From Terriglobales bacterium (GTDB taxonomy: Bacteria; Acidobacteriota; Terriglobia; Terriglobales; Acidobacteriaceae): DNA of 64,000 nt. The notes under the pieces were generated by a model that ran no database searches, was not told the origin of the DNA, and was given only the letters and a program-made list of their open reading frames with translations. Position numbers and translations under genes: made by a program. Shown here one piece after another: positions 8,311 to 16,818 of the stretch (the stretch's first letter is position 1; each line of letters begins with the position of its first letter). The stretch is taken from NCBI GenBank assembly GCA_035651655.1, contig DASRFG010000023.1, positions 62,001 through 126,000 on the forward strand, in the 5' to 3' direction.

Positions 8311-10047
8311 ATGCTGAATCACCTACGCCCCCTGTTTCCCTACATGAAGAAGTACAAGTGGGGATTCGTGTGGGGTACGCTCTCCGTCTTTCTGCACAAT
8401 GGTATCTGGGTCATCTTCCCGCTGATTCTTGGCAGCGCCATAGACGACTTGAAGAAAGGCGTCACGCAACACAAATTGCTGGTTTACGCGCTGTTGCTGA
8501 TCGGGGTAGCGGCTACCAAGGGTATCTTCCAGTTCCTGACGCGCTGGATCGTGATTGGCATCTCGCGCGACATTGAATTCGACCTCCGCAATGATTTATT
8601 CCGGCACCTGGAGGGACTCTCGTATTCGTATTATCAGCGGACCCGGACCGGCGACATTATGGCCCGCGCGACCAACGATCTGAACGCGGTGCGCATGCTG
8701 CTGGGGCCGGCGATCATGTACTCGGCCAATACAATCGTGTTCACAGTGGCGGCGCTGGCATTCATGTTGCGGATCAGCCCCCGACTGACTTTGTTTGCCT
8801 TCTTGCCACTGCCGGTGGTGAGCGTTGTGGTGCAGTATTTTGGACGCCGGATCCATGAGCGCTTCGAACGTATCCAGGCAATGTTCTCCGATATATCCGC
8901 GCGCGCTCAGGAGAACTTTTCGGGCGCGAGGGTGATACGCGCTTACGTCCAAGAGCAGGCCGAAATCAATTCTTTCGAGAAGGCGAATCAGGAGTACATC
9001 AAGCGCAGCTTGAAATTGGTTCGGCTGATGGGCATGCTTTGGCCTACGTTGGAGACGCTGTTGGGTCTGGCGGTGGTGCTGGTGTTGTGGCTGGGTGGAC
9101 GCGAAGTCATTCAAGGCCGCATGACTGTGGGCAATTTTGTTTCATTCAACACCTACATGGTGCAGCTGACATGGCCGGTAATCGCGTTGGGTTGGGTGAT
9201 CAATATTTTTCAACGCGGCACCGCGTCCATGGGGCGCATCAATGAGATCCTGATGGAACGGCCCGAAGTCCGCAGCGTTGCAATGTCCAGTCCTGGGCCC
9301 ATTCGAGGCGAGATTGAGTTCCGCAATTTGGACTTTAGCTACAACGGAACCTCGGTGTTGAAGAACGTCAGCCTGCGAGTTCCCGCGGGCACCAGCCTGG
9401 CCATCGTTGGACCTACCGGCTCAGGAAAATCCACGCTGGTGAGCCTGATTCCCCGCATCTACGACGCGCCGCAGGGAAGCGTGCTGCTCGACGGAAGGCC
9501 AATCACTGACTATCCACTTGACCAGCTGCGGCACAGCATCGGCTTTGTTCCGCAAGAGACGTTCCTTTTCAGCGACTCAGTTTGCGGCAATATTGCGCTG
9601 GGAGCAGACCACGTTAACGAGGATCAAGTGCGCTCAGCCGCTGAGGCTGCCAGTATCGCTGGGGACATCGAAAGCTTTCCGGAACAATATGCGACCCTCG
9701 TGGGCGAGCGCGGCCTTACCCTTTCCGGCGGACAGAAACAGCGGACCGCCATTGCGCGAGCACTGATTCGTGATCCCCGTATCCTCATTCTGGACGATGC
9801 CCTTTCGAGTGTGGACACCCACACCGAGGACAAAATCCTGAACCACTTGCGCGAAATCATGGGCGGCCGGAGCACGATCTTCATTTCCCATCGGGTGTCC
9901 ACGGTCCGCAATGCGGACCAGATTGCCGTTTTGCACGGCGGTCGAATCGTGGAGCTCGGCGCGCATGATGAATTGATCGCACGAAACGGTTATTACACAG
10001 ACCTCTACAACAAGCAGTTGCTCGAAGAAGAACTGGCCGAGGTTTAA
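8311..10047 (+). CDS. MsbA-like ABC exporter (fused permease and ATPase)
   Basis: A 578-residue type IV ABC half-transporter. There are six predicted TM helices in the first ~310 residues, then a nucleotide-binding domain with Walker A GPTGSGKST, Q-loop FVPQETFLF, signature LSGGQKQR, Walker B ILILDDALSS and switch ISHRVSTV. It should work as a homodimer or with another half-transporter. It lies 52 bp after lptFG and probably shares its transcript, which suggests lipid A or lipid export, though multidrug export is an alternative. All catalytic motifs are intact. Confidence 0.85.
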   Translation: MLNHLRPLFPYMKKYKWGFVWGTLSVFLHNGIWVIFPLILGSAIDDLKKGVTQHKLLVYALLLIGVAATKGIFQFLTRWIVIGISRDIEFDLRNDLFRHLEGLSYSYYQRTRTGDIMARATNDLNAVRMLLGPAIMYSANTIVFTVAALAFMLRISPRLTLFAFLPLPVVSVVVQYFGRRIHERFERIQAMFSDISARAQENFSGARVIRAYVQEQAEINSFEKANQEYIKRSLKLVRLMGMLWPTLETLLGLAVVLVLWLGGREVIQGRMTVGNFVSFNTYMVQLTWPVIALGWVINIFQRGTASMGRINEILMERPEVRSVAMSSPGPIRGEIEFRNLDFSYNGTSVLKNVSLRVPAGTSLAIVGPTGSGKSTLVSLIPRIYDAPQGSVLLDGRPITDYPLDQLRHSIGFVPQETFLFSDSVCGNIALGADHVNEDQVRSAAEAASIAGDIESFPEQYATLVGERGLTLSGGQKQRTAIARALIRDPRILILDDALSSVDTHTEDKILNHLREIMGGRSTIFISHRVSTVRNADQIAVLHGGRIVELGAHDELIARNGYYTDLYNKQLLEEELAEV

Positions 10048-10088
10048 TAACATCTCCACCTTGCTTCCATTTGCATGAGAACGGCGGC

Positions 10089-10763
10089 ATGAAGCGCGTC
10101 GTCATCCCCGAACTGCTCGACAGCGACGCGGGGACACCCTCTGAAATTCAAAAATCCCTGGCCGACCTGCGCGGCTTCAACCGCTGGTTTGGGGGGATTG
10201 GCTCAACCTGCCAGTTGCTGGCGCGAGTGGCGAGGAAGTCAAGTTTATCCAGCCTTTCGCTGCTGGAAGTAGCATCGGGAGCAGGTTACGTGCCTAAGGT
10301 GGTCGCCGAGCGCTTGCGACAGCAAGGCCTAACGCTGCAATTTACCTTGCTAGATCGTTCCCTTGCCCATCTCAGAAACTGTCCAGCTCCGGGTAGGGAA
10401 CGAGTGGTCGGCGACGCGCGCGCTCTTCCCTTCCGCGATCAAAGCTTTGATGTTGCCGGTTGTGGGCTGTTTGCGCATCATCTGGAGCCGGATGAGATCG
10501 TGCAGTTTGTGAATGAGGGACTGCGGGTGGCGAGGAGAGCTGTGGTCATCAACGACCTGGTGCGGCATCCGTTGCATGCGGCGGCGGTATACGCTGGTGT
10601 TCCCTTCTATCGCAGCCGGCTAACCCGGCATGATGCGCCCGCGTCCGTTCGCCGCGCTTACACCGAGAAAGAAATTCTGGACATATTGGCAGGTACGCGA
10701 GCTCGTCAAGTAGAGCTCTCGCGCCACTACTTCTTCCGCATGGGAATCATTGCCTGGAAATAA
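10089..10763 (+). CDS. Class I SAM-dependent methyltransferase
   Basis: A 224-residue protein from the ATG at 10089; an in-frame ATG at 10071 would add six residues. The SAM-binding glycine motif is LLEVASGAGYVP. The acidic residue after strand 2 (LLDRS) and motif DQSFDVAGCGLFAHHL follow in the order expected of UbiE-like methyltransferases. It starts 41 bp after the ABC exporter and is followed by a geranylgeranyl-reductase-family flavoprotein. This methyltransferase plus flavoprotein pair is often seen beside type III polyketide synthases in soil bacteria, but no such synthase is present here. The substrate is unknown. Confidence 0.75.
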   Translation: MKRVVIPELLDSDAGTPSEIQKSLADLRGFNRWFGGIGSTCQLLARVARKSSLSSLSLLEVASGAGYVPKVVAERLRQQGLTLQFTLLDRSLAHLRNCPAPGRERVVGDARALPFRDQSFDVAGCGLFAHHLEPDEIVQFVNEGLRVARRAVVINDLVRHPLHAAAVYAGVPFYRSRLTRHDAPASVRRAYTEKEILDILAGTRARQVELSRHYFFRMGIIAWK

Positions 10764-10821
10764 ATGAGGGCACGTGACCAAACGGCGTCCATCTAATAGG
10801 CGTCAGTAAGATCGTCCGAAC

Positions 10822-11952
10822 ATGGCAAACATCGTATACGACCTCATTGTAATTGGAGGAGGACCCGCGGGATCGGCAGCAGCGATCACTGCCGCCGCAC
10901 ATGGCGCAACGGTCCTGATGCTGGAGAAAGGGCGGTTTCCTCGGCACAAGGTTTGCGGTGAGTTTATTTCTGCTGAGTCTCTGAGACTCTTGAATTCGTT
11001 GCTAGGAAATGGGTCTTTGCTCGCTCGCGCCGTCCCCATCGCAAGTGCAAAGCTTTTTATTGACAATCACGTTATACACACTCCTGTTCACCCTTTTGCG
11101 GTGAGCGTTTCGCGCTTTGATTTGGATGCAGCACTTTGGGACGCAGCCGTACACGCCGGGATTGACGCGCGATCCCAAACCACGGTGCGTGGAATTCACG
11201 GCAGCGGCCCTTTTAGGGTGGAAACTCCAGATGCTGAATTTCAGGGCCGCAGCGTAATAGACGCGTCGGGCAGATGGTCTAACCTGAGCGGTCGCGGTCG
11301 AGCACTCGGGAACGCGAACGGAGCCGCGGACAAATGGATCGGCTTGAAAGCCCACTTCTTCGAATGCAAGCCAGCGACTTCCGTAGATTTGTACTTTTTT
11401 GAAGGTGGCTATTGTGGCGTGCAGCCGGCCAGCCTGGCCGGAGGGAACAGCCAATTAATTAACGTGTGCGCAATGGTGAGAAAGAACATGGGCAGCACGC
11501 TGGATGCGGTGTTCGCACAAGATCCTGAACTGCATGCACGCAGTCGCAGTTGGGAACCAGCAACGGCATTGGTCACCACCTTTCCATTGCACTTTCGCGG
11601 CCCGAAAGCACTTCGCGAAAATATCCTGTTGGCCGGCGATGCTGCCGGATTCATTGATCCTTTTGTGGGTGACGGAATCGCGATTGCCCTGCGGAGTGGA
11701 AGAATGGCAGCTCGAGCACTCGCCCCATTCTGGCGGGGCGACACTTCTCTTACCATCGCGGCGCGAGCGTACGAGGAAGCCTACCAGCAAGAACTTTCGC
11801 CCTTATTTCGCAATTCCTCACGATTGCGGCGGCTGCTGAACCTCCCCTCGGTAGTGCGATTTCCGTTGCTCAAGCTGGCGAGCCGCGCCAGAGTCGGCAA
11901 ATTATTGGTTCGCAGCACGCGTGGAACGATCGAACAAGAGCCAGCCGGATAG
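10822..11952 (+). CDS. FAD-dependent oxidoreductase, geranylgeranyl reductase family
   Basis: 376 residues. The N-terminal Rossmann dinucleotide motif is VIGGGPAGSAAA, followed by LEKGRFPRHKVCGEFIS, the PxxKxCGE-type motif of the geranylgeranyl reductase/halogenase-like flavoproteins. The second FAD motif is LLAGDAAGFIDPFVGDGIAIAL. Members reduce isoprenoid double bonds or hydroxylate/oxidise polyketide products. The likely partner is the methyltransferase 58 bp upstream, in the same direction. Substrate is not determinable from sequence. Confidence 0.8.
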   Translation: MANIVYDLIVIGGGPAGSAAAITAAAHGATVLMLEKGRFPRHKVCGEFISAESLRLLNSLLGNGSLLARAVPIASAKLFIDNHVIHTPVHPFAVSVSRFDLDAALWDAAVHAGIDARSQTTVRGIHGSGPFRVETPDAEFQGRSVIDASGRWSNLSGRGRALGNANGAADKWIGLKAHFFECKPATSVDLYFFEGGYCGVQPASLAGGNSQLINVCAMVRKNMGSTLDAVFAQDPELHARSRSWEPATALVTTFPLHFRGPKALRENILLAGDAAGFIDPFVGDGIAIALRSGRMAARALAPFWRGDTSLTIAARAYEEAYQQELSPLFRNSSRLRRLLNLPSVVRFPLLKLASRARVGKLLVRSTRGTIEQEPAG

Positions 11953-11963
11953 TAAAGAAAGAA

Positions 11964-12701
11964 TTATCGGGTTACGAGAACTTCGCGAACATTATCGCGG
12001 GCAAGAAAGAACTTAATGGCGGAAAAATCGCGGAACAGGTTCTCAATATGTCGGTTATTGAAAACTCGTTGCAACCGATAAGCTGGCACCCGGTCTTCGG
12101 CGCCGCGGCTGTAGCCGCCATTGCCCACTTCGGAGAGAAGCGTCGGGGCTGAGACGGTCAACGGCTGCACTTCCAATGTGTCCTTGCCGCCAATGTGATA
12201 ACGATAAAACGGCGCATCCGGGCCGGCATCCTTGGTGTGAAAGAAGGCCAGAACCAGACCGCCAGGCCGCAGCATGGACCACAAGCGGCCCACCACCGGT
12301 TTCACCAGAGACTCCTCCATGAAATCTGCCATGTCCCAAGCCAGCACAGCGTCGAAAGACTGCGAGGCGTAAGCGAGGTTCTCGGCCAGGAATCGCTTTT
12401 CGTCGAGAATTTTGTTGTCGTCCTTGTCCCGGTGCACAAGCGTGGGATCACGGGAGGCGAGCAGCACGTCTTCGCTGTAAATTTTGTGGCCCAGTTCGGT
12501 AAGGTAGCGGATGTTGGACGCTGAGGTAGGTCCAACGTCGAGCACGCAAAGGGTATCGTGTCCATCGAGGGCGCGAGTAAACTCGCCCAAGCCGCTGGAG
12601 CGACGGATGGACCGGGGATGGGAAGTCAGGCCATCGCTATGGCCGGGAGCTCGCGAGGATCCGCGGAAGAGCTTCATGAAACCCTGAGTTACAGAACCCA
12701 T
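11964..12701 (-). CDS. Putative SAM-dependent methyltransferase
   Basis: 245 residues with a class I methyltransferase-like core. CVLDVGPTSASNIRYL occupies the SAM-motif position, FDAVLAWDMADFM fits motif IV, and LRPGGLVLAFFH is the typical post-motif block. The classic GxGxG is replaced by GPTSAS, so the cofactor loop is divergent. The N-terminal ~35 residues are basic and probably disordered. It converges with the flavoprotein gene, 11 bp apart, and lies downstream of bactofilin in the same direction (71 bp gap). Function beyond the fold is unknown. Confidence 0.6.
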   Translation of the reverse strand: MGSVTQGFMKLFRGSSRAPGHSDGLTSHPRSIRRSSGLGEFTRALDGHDTLCVLDVGPTSASNIRYLTELGHKIYSEDVLLASRDPTLVHRDKDDNKILDEKRFLAENLAYASQSFDAVLAWDMADFMEESLVKPVVGRLWSMLRPGGLVLAFFHTKDAGPDAPFYRYHIGGKDTLEVQPLTVSAPTLLSEVGNGGYSRGAEDRVPAYRLQRVFNNRHIENLFRDFSAIKFFLARDNVREVLVTR

Positions 12702-12772
12702 TTCGACTCGTTGCTCAAGTTTTTACCAGAGTGAATTGCGTTAGTTCAACCCGATCCCGCGCTTGAGGAGTA

Positions 12773-13354
12773 TCAGGGCTTTTTTTGCTCCATACCAGAT
12801 AGCGGAGCAATCGAAGTGGGTCGCGCCGCAACTGCAGGCGAAGTGGAGCTTGCGGCAGCAACCGCCGTGGTTTCGTGCTTGGCTTCAGTCTTCCCCATTA
12901 GAGGCGGCGCAGCAACTTCTTTTACAAGGTCCACCGCTCCTTTGAAAAATGCCCCATCTTCAATCGCAATGCGCTGCGTAGAAATGTTGCCGACAAGAAC
13001 TGCGGACTTCCGTAGATCCACGCGGTCGGTGCCCTCGACATTGCCGTCAACTTTTCCGTGAATGACCACACCACGCGCCTGTACCCGGGCGCGGATTTGG
13101 CCATTTGGCCCAATGGTAAGAGTGTGTCCCTTTAACTGAACGCTTCCTTCCACCTGGCCGTCAATGTAGAGGTCTTCACTGCCGGAGACCTCACCTTTGA
13201 TCACGACCGACTTGCCTATCCTGGCCACATCGCTTGCGAGAGTGTCAAAGGCAGAAGATTGCGTTCCTGGCCTTCTGCCGACCTCGTGGCTCGCATTACC
13301 GAATGGCTGTTGGGACATCCCGGTGGGCTCTCCTTCGTCTTTTTTCTTCCACAT
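12773..13354 (-). CDS. Bactofilin family cytoskeletal protein
   Basis: The start is placed at 13354 (193 residues, MWKKKDEGE) because GAGGAG lies 9 bases upstream; the frame stays open for 40 more codons. The central ~100 residues are a right-handed beta-helix of bactofilin type, with repeated short hydrophobic turns (IDGQVEGSVQLKGHTLTIG, VIHGKVDGNVEG). It carries disordered tails on both sides, as usual for the family. Bactofilins self-polymerise without nucleotide and scaffold cell-shape or envelope enzymes. No M23 peptidase partner is adjacent. Confidence 0.85.
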   Translation of the reverse strand: MWKKKDEGEPTGMSQQPFGNASHEVGRRPGTQSSAFDTLASDVARIGKSVVIKGEVSGSEDLYIDGQVEGSVQLKGHTLTIGPNGQIRARVQARGVVIHGKVDGNVEGTDRVDLRKSAVLVGNISTQRIAIEDGAFFKGAVDLVKEVAAPPLMGKTEAKHETTAVAAASSTSPAVAARPTSIAPLSGMEQKKP

Positions 13355-13642
13355 AGTCCCGTGCTCCTCGCAAACCATGAGTTCGCAGCCGCCCGTCAGT
13401 GGCCGCAATTTGCTTCGGTGTGGCTGGACGAGGAACTCTGCTTGGTGCTTGGATTTTAACCCATCATCCCTCAAATTGCCCCGGTAGATTTGCCAGGTGC
13501 CCCGCCTGACACCAAACCGGACGCCAGCGCGAGAACGTCGGGATGCTCATTTGGAGGTGGAGCGTAGATTCCGCCAGCAATCCGGCCTTACGCTACTAGT
13601 CCCAAGGCCGCGGGGGCCTGGGGGCCCCGGGTGATATCAATT

Positions 13643-13658
13643 TGGCATCTACCTTGCT
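13643..13658 (+). promoter_or_regulatory. Candidate sigma-54 (-24/-12) promoter
   Basis: TGGCAT, five bases, TTGCT. This matches the RpoN consensus TGGCAC-N5-TTGCW except for one position, with the invariant GG (13644-13645) and GC (13656-13657) exactly 12 bases apart. Transcription would start near 13669. It points toward an orphan terminator 160 bases downstream. One such match can occur by chance in 64 kb. Confidence 0.4.
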
Positions 13659-13668
13659 AGAAGAACAG

Positions 13669-13848
13669 CGTCGACCCGGTCGGAAGGGTCGCGCTAACCG
13701 GGTGAGATCGAAAAAAACCAGGGGAACAACGATTTCTCTCGCGCGTGGCTCGTATCTTCAATGGGACTGCCTATTTCGAGCGGGTCGACATGGCTTTAAA
13801 CCACCTAATCCTCCCTCGGGACCGGCGGCAACGCTGGTCCTTCTTTTT
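13669..13848 (+). ncRNA. Candidate small RNA, about 180 nt
   Basis: Bounded by the sigma-54-like promoter and an intrinsic terminator that serves no visible protein gene. No known RNA family is recognised. A GTG-initiated frame at 13745 runs through the terminator into 13942 and looks unlike a protein, so an untranslated RNA is the better reading. Both boundaries are inferred. Confidence 0.3.
13819..13848 (+). terminator. Intrinsic terminator without an obvious upstream gene
   Basis: An 8-bp stem (13819-13826 with 13833-13840, one G-T pair), a 6-base loop GGCAAC, then TTCTTTTT. It sits on the plus strand, while the nearest upstream gene (bactofilin) is on the minus strand, so it must end a transcript starting in the intergenic region. 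Confidence 0.65.
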
Positions 13849-13938
13849 AAGGCCTGAAAGGGGGCCGGGGAAGGGAGAAGCAACAGCTTTGGTATTTAGT
13901 GACTCTAATTGGGTAAACTGCTCTACACAGGGTTCCAA

Positions 13939-14865
13939 ATGAGACCCAAGACAATCTCTCGGTGGTTGGTGGCCATGGGGATGTTTTTCAGCTTGGCACC
14001 CCCCGTTTTGCTCAAGGCCCAAACCACTACGTCCGGCCAATGCTGCCAGCCGGCTCCCCCAGCCATTAATGCGAATGAACTGGTTCGCCGCGCGGTGGCT
14101 AATGAAGTAAAGGCCAACACCGATGGTGTATCCATGATGTTTCGTGTCCGCAGGCAGACCGCCAAAGCCACGCAGACCCGCGAATATGTCGAGACCCGCG
14201 AGGGGACAGCGGGCATGCTGGTTGCGGTAGATGACAAGCCACTGAATGCCCAGCAGCATCAGCAGGAAATGGCGCGGCTGGAGAACATTGTCAACAATCC
14301 CTCCGAAATCCGTAAAAAGCAGAAACAGCAGAAGGAAGATTCCGAACGCGTGCTGCAGATGGTGAAAACTCTGCCCGATGCATTCCGCTATGAGTACGTG
14401 GGCATTGAGCACTCCAAAGATGGGGACGAACTGGTGCGACTGAAGTTCTGGCCGAACCCGGCATTCGAGCCGCCCTCCCGTGAGCAGGAAGTGTTCACCG
14501 GGATGAATGGCTTTCTGCTGATTGATACAAAACGGCAGCGCATTGCCCGGATTGACGGCACCCTCTTCAAAGACGTGAATTTCGGCTGGGGCATTCTGGG
14601 TCACCTCAACCAGGGTGGCCGATTCGTGGTAGTGCAAGGACCTGCTGCGGAGGGGTACTGGACCACCACTCACATGCAACTGAATTTTACGGGTAAGGCC
14701 CTGCTGTTTAAATCCATACGCATTCAAGAAGTGGAAGACTCAGCGGGATTCCGCCGTGTGCCCAACAACCTGACGTTCGCGCAAGGGATTGACCTGCTGA
14801 AGAAAGAAGATGGCGTACTGGCGGAGAACCAGAGCGCCGCCACCTCTGACAGCGCTCGCCACTAA
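13939..14865 (+). CDS. Secreted protein of unknown function
   Basis: 308 residues from the ATG at 13939; ten more codons are open upstream. An N-terminal signal peptide (TISRWLVAMGMFFSLAPPVL) is followed by CCQPAPP and a mostly alpha/beta body with a Lys/Gln-rich helical stretch near residues 115-130. I do not recognise the family; similar secreted proteins of ~300 residues are common in Acidobacteriota. Its stop overlaps the stop of the convergent menC-like gene. Export and the reading frame are clear, but no catalytic motif can be seen. Confidence 0.7.
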   Translation: MRPKTISRWLVAMGMFFSLAPPVLLKAQTTTSGQCCQPAPPAINANELVRRAVANEVKANTDGVSMMFRVRRQTAKATQTREYVETREGTAGMLVAVDDKPLNAQQHQQEMARLENIVNNPSEIRKKQKQQKEDSERVLQMVKTLPDAFRYEYVGIEHSKDGDELVRLKFWPNPAFEPPSREQEVFTGMNGFLLIDTKRQRIARIDGTLFKDVNFGWGILGHLNQGGRFVVVQGPAAEGYWTTTHMQLNFTGKALLFKSIRIQEVEDSAGFRRVPNNLTFAQGIDLLKKEDGVLAENQSAATSDSARH

Positions 14866-15992
14866 GACGCTATCGAAGCGCTCTCGCCGCGTATCGTTTC
14901 CTTCCGGACCGTAAGCCGTTCGATAAGATCCTCGCGCACCCGGTATCCGGTTCCTGGCTGGTCAGAAATGGCGATCGTACCGTTGGGCGCGACCTCGACT
15001 GCGGGCTCGACGATGTCCTCTTTCCAATAACGCTTGGAAGAGGAAACGTCGCCCGGCAGCTTAAAGTTCTTCAAGCTTGAGAGCGCAATATTGTGGACGC
15101 GCCCCACGCCCGATTCCAACATGCCGCCGCACCAATTTGCAATCCCGTGCCCCTCGGAAACATTGTGCACCTGGATGGCCTCGCTGAAGCCCCCCACCCG
15201 GCCCACCTTGATATTGATGATCCCGCAGGAATGCAGTTCCGCCGCAGCGTCGGCATCGCGCGCGTTGCGTATGGACTCGTCCAAGCAGATCGTGGACTTG
15301 AGCTGCTTCTGCAGCTTGGCATGAAAATAGAGATCGTCGTTCCACAAGGGCTGTTCAATCATGAGCAACTTGAAGCGGTCGAATTTCTTGAGGTGCTCAA
15401 CGTCGTTCATGGTGTAGGCGGAATTTGCATCGCAGCTCAAAAGAATCTCGGGCCAGCGTTGGCGGATACGCTCCAGCACATTCACATCCCAACCGGGTTT
15501 CACTTTCACCTTGATGCGCTGGTACCCGGCCGCTAGTTCAGTTTCGATTTTCTCAAGTAACTGCTCGACATTGTCCTGAATTCCGATAGAGACGCCGCAT
15601 GCGATCTGCTGTCGTGTGCCGCCAAGCAGCTTCCACAGCGGCTGCTTTTTTTCACGTGCTTCCACATCCCAAAGCGCGTTCTCCACTGCCGCTTTGGCCA
15701 TGCGGTGTTCGCGCACACGCGCAAAAAAGGGCACGCATTCGCGTCCGGCCGTAAAGGCCCGACCCATAATTGCCGGGGCGAGATAATTCGTGATGACCGA
15801 CCATGCGGTTTCAACCGTCTCCTCGCTGTAAAACGGGTCCTCCCCGGCGACACATTCAGCCCATCCATCCAAGCCTTGGCAATGGACGGTTACCAGCATG
15901 ACGCGGCGGTTATAAGTCCGCCCAAAGCTGGTCTCAAAAAAATGGACCAGCGGCATATGAATTTCGCGAAGGGTCACAGCTTCAATTTTCAT
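14862..15992 (-). CDS. menC: o-Succinylbenzoate synthase / N-succinylamino acid racemase (enolase superfamily)
   Basis: 376 residues of the MenC/NSAR branch of the enolase superfamily. Catalytic features are visible: the KxK lysines in IKVKVKPGW, metal ligands in SCDANSAY (D), MIEQPL (E) and CLDESI (D), and the second catalytic lysine in IINIKVGRVGG. MenC dehydrates SHCHC to o-succinylbenzoate in menaquinone synthesis. Many relatives racemise N-succinylamino acids, and some do both. Its start overlaps the stop of a GNAT acyltransferase by 11 bp. That pairing is known from N-succinylamino acid racemase operons, so the racemase role is at least as likely. No other men genes are in the window. 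Confidence 0.85.
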   Translation of the reverse strand: MKIEAVTLREIHMPLVHFFETSFGRTYNRRVMLVTVHCQGLDGWAECVAGEDPFYSEETVETAWSVITNYLAPAIMGRAFTAGRECVPFFARVREHRMAKAAVENALWDVEAREKKQPLWKLLGGTRQQIACGVSIGIQDNVEQLLEKIETELAAGYQRIKVKVKPGWDVNVLERIRQRWPEILLSCDANSAYTMNDVEHLKKFDRFKLLMIEQPLWNDDLYFHAKLQKQLKSTICLDESIRNARDADAAAELHSCGIINIKVGRVGGFSEAIQVHNVSEGHGIANWCGGMLESGVGRVHNIALSSLKNFKLPGDVSSSKRYWKEDIVEPAVEVAPNGTIAISDQPGTGYRVREDLIERLTVRKETIRGESASIAS

Positions 15993-16818
15993 TTGTGTAG
16001 TTCGCCTTGGAAGCGTACGACCAATCCTCGTCCCAACGTCCCAGCAGGAATGTGCCGTTCCCTACGGCATCGCGATCATACCCAAGGACCGCCAAGCCAT
16101 CGGCAAATGCTTGCAGGAATTGCTCGCGGTTACGGCCCTGCACATCGGCAGCTTTGGCGCGGTCGTGATCCGCGGCTTTCCAGTCGTAGATCTTGGCGGG
16201 GACGGAAATCTTGATTTGCGTCTGGGCAACGGGACGTTTTCCGGTAGTCAACAATGATTCAACCCTTCGCGATCTGAGCCACCACTCGGCTACAAGACGA
16301 TCGGTGGGCAAAAAACCCTGCAGAGGCGAAGAGGTGATTCCGTACTGATTGATGTTATATCGGCGTGCAATTGCTCCCAGCTTCTCCAGGTTCAGATAGG
16401 CATTCTTGATTTCCAGAGGATCGAAGGTCCATTCGATAAGCTCGATACCGCGACTGAGCGCTTCCTCACGCTGAAACAGTTTCATCCGCCTGCCCAGTCC
16501 ACGATTGCGGTAGGCCTCCTTAACGGCCAGCATATGGGAATGAAGATAAGCATGACCGGTGCGCACGCCGGGAACGGAGAGCGCAAATCCAACTAGATTC
16601 TTCCCTTCAAACGCACCGATGGCCTGGCCTCCAACTTTTGCAGCTACCACGAAAAGGCGCAGTGGCACCAGTTCTGCATCGGTGAAGTTCCAGACTTCGC
16701 GTTGCAGCTCGATGCAGGCGCGAAACTCATCTAATCCACGGCAGTTACGGACTTCAACGACTTCGTGCGTTTTGGGCGCGTTCTTCTGCGGATTGGCTTT
16801 CACCGGGGCGGCTGTCAT
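15982..16818 (-). CDS. GNAT-family N-acyltransferase paired with the menC-like enzyme
   Basis: The start at 16818 (278 residues) is chosen because its ATG overlaps the mazG stop as ATGA; an in-frame start at 16926 lies inside mazG. It resembles the predicted GNAT proteins of COG3375, with the acetyl-CoA pyrophosphate loop EAYRNRGLGRRMK and the block IEWTFDPLEIKNAYLNLEKLG. Relatives encoded with N-succinylamino acid racemase transfer succinyl from succinyl-CoA to D-amino acids. The gene is sandwiched between mazG and menC with overlaps on both sides, so all three are translationally coupled. Acyl donor and substrate are inferred from context only. Confidence 0.75.
   Translation of the reverse strand: MTAAPVKANPQKNAPKTHEVVEVRNCRGLDEFRACIELQREVWNFTDAELVPLRLFVVAAKVGGQAIGAFEGKNLVGFALSVPGVRTGHAYLHSHMLAVKEAYRNRGLGRRMKLFQREEALSRGIELIEWTFDPLEIKNAYLNLEKLGAIARRYNINQYGITSSPLQGFLPTDRLVAEWWLRSRRVESLLTTGKRPVAQTQIKISVPAKIYDWKAADHDRAKAADVQGRNREQFLQAFADGLAVLGYDRDAVGNGTFLLGRWDEDWSYASKANYTNEN

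Larger units (their letters stand above)
13355..13938. other. Long intergenic region between bactofilin and the next gene
   Basis: 584 bases with no convincing protein gene. It holds a GC-rich inverted repeat near 13613-13628, a sigma-54-type promoter match at 13643-13658, and a strong plus-strand intrinsic terminator at 13819-13848; the last two are listed separately. Together they suggest a small RNA gene in the middle of the region. Confidence 0.6.

Noticed and set aside
13613-13628. GC-rich inverted repeat GGGGCC/GGCCCC
   Set aside because: It has no T run on either strand and sits before the sigma-54-like promoter; it could be a pause or terminator remnant but cannot be supported.
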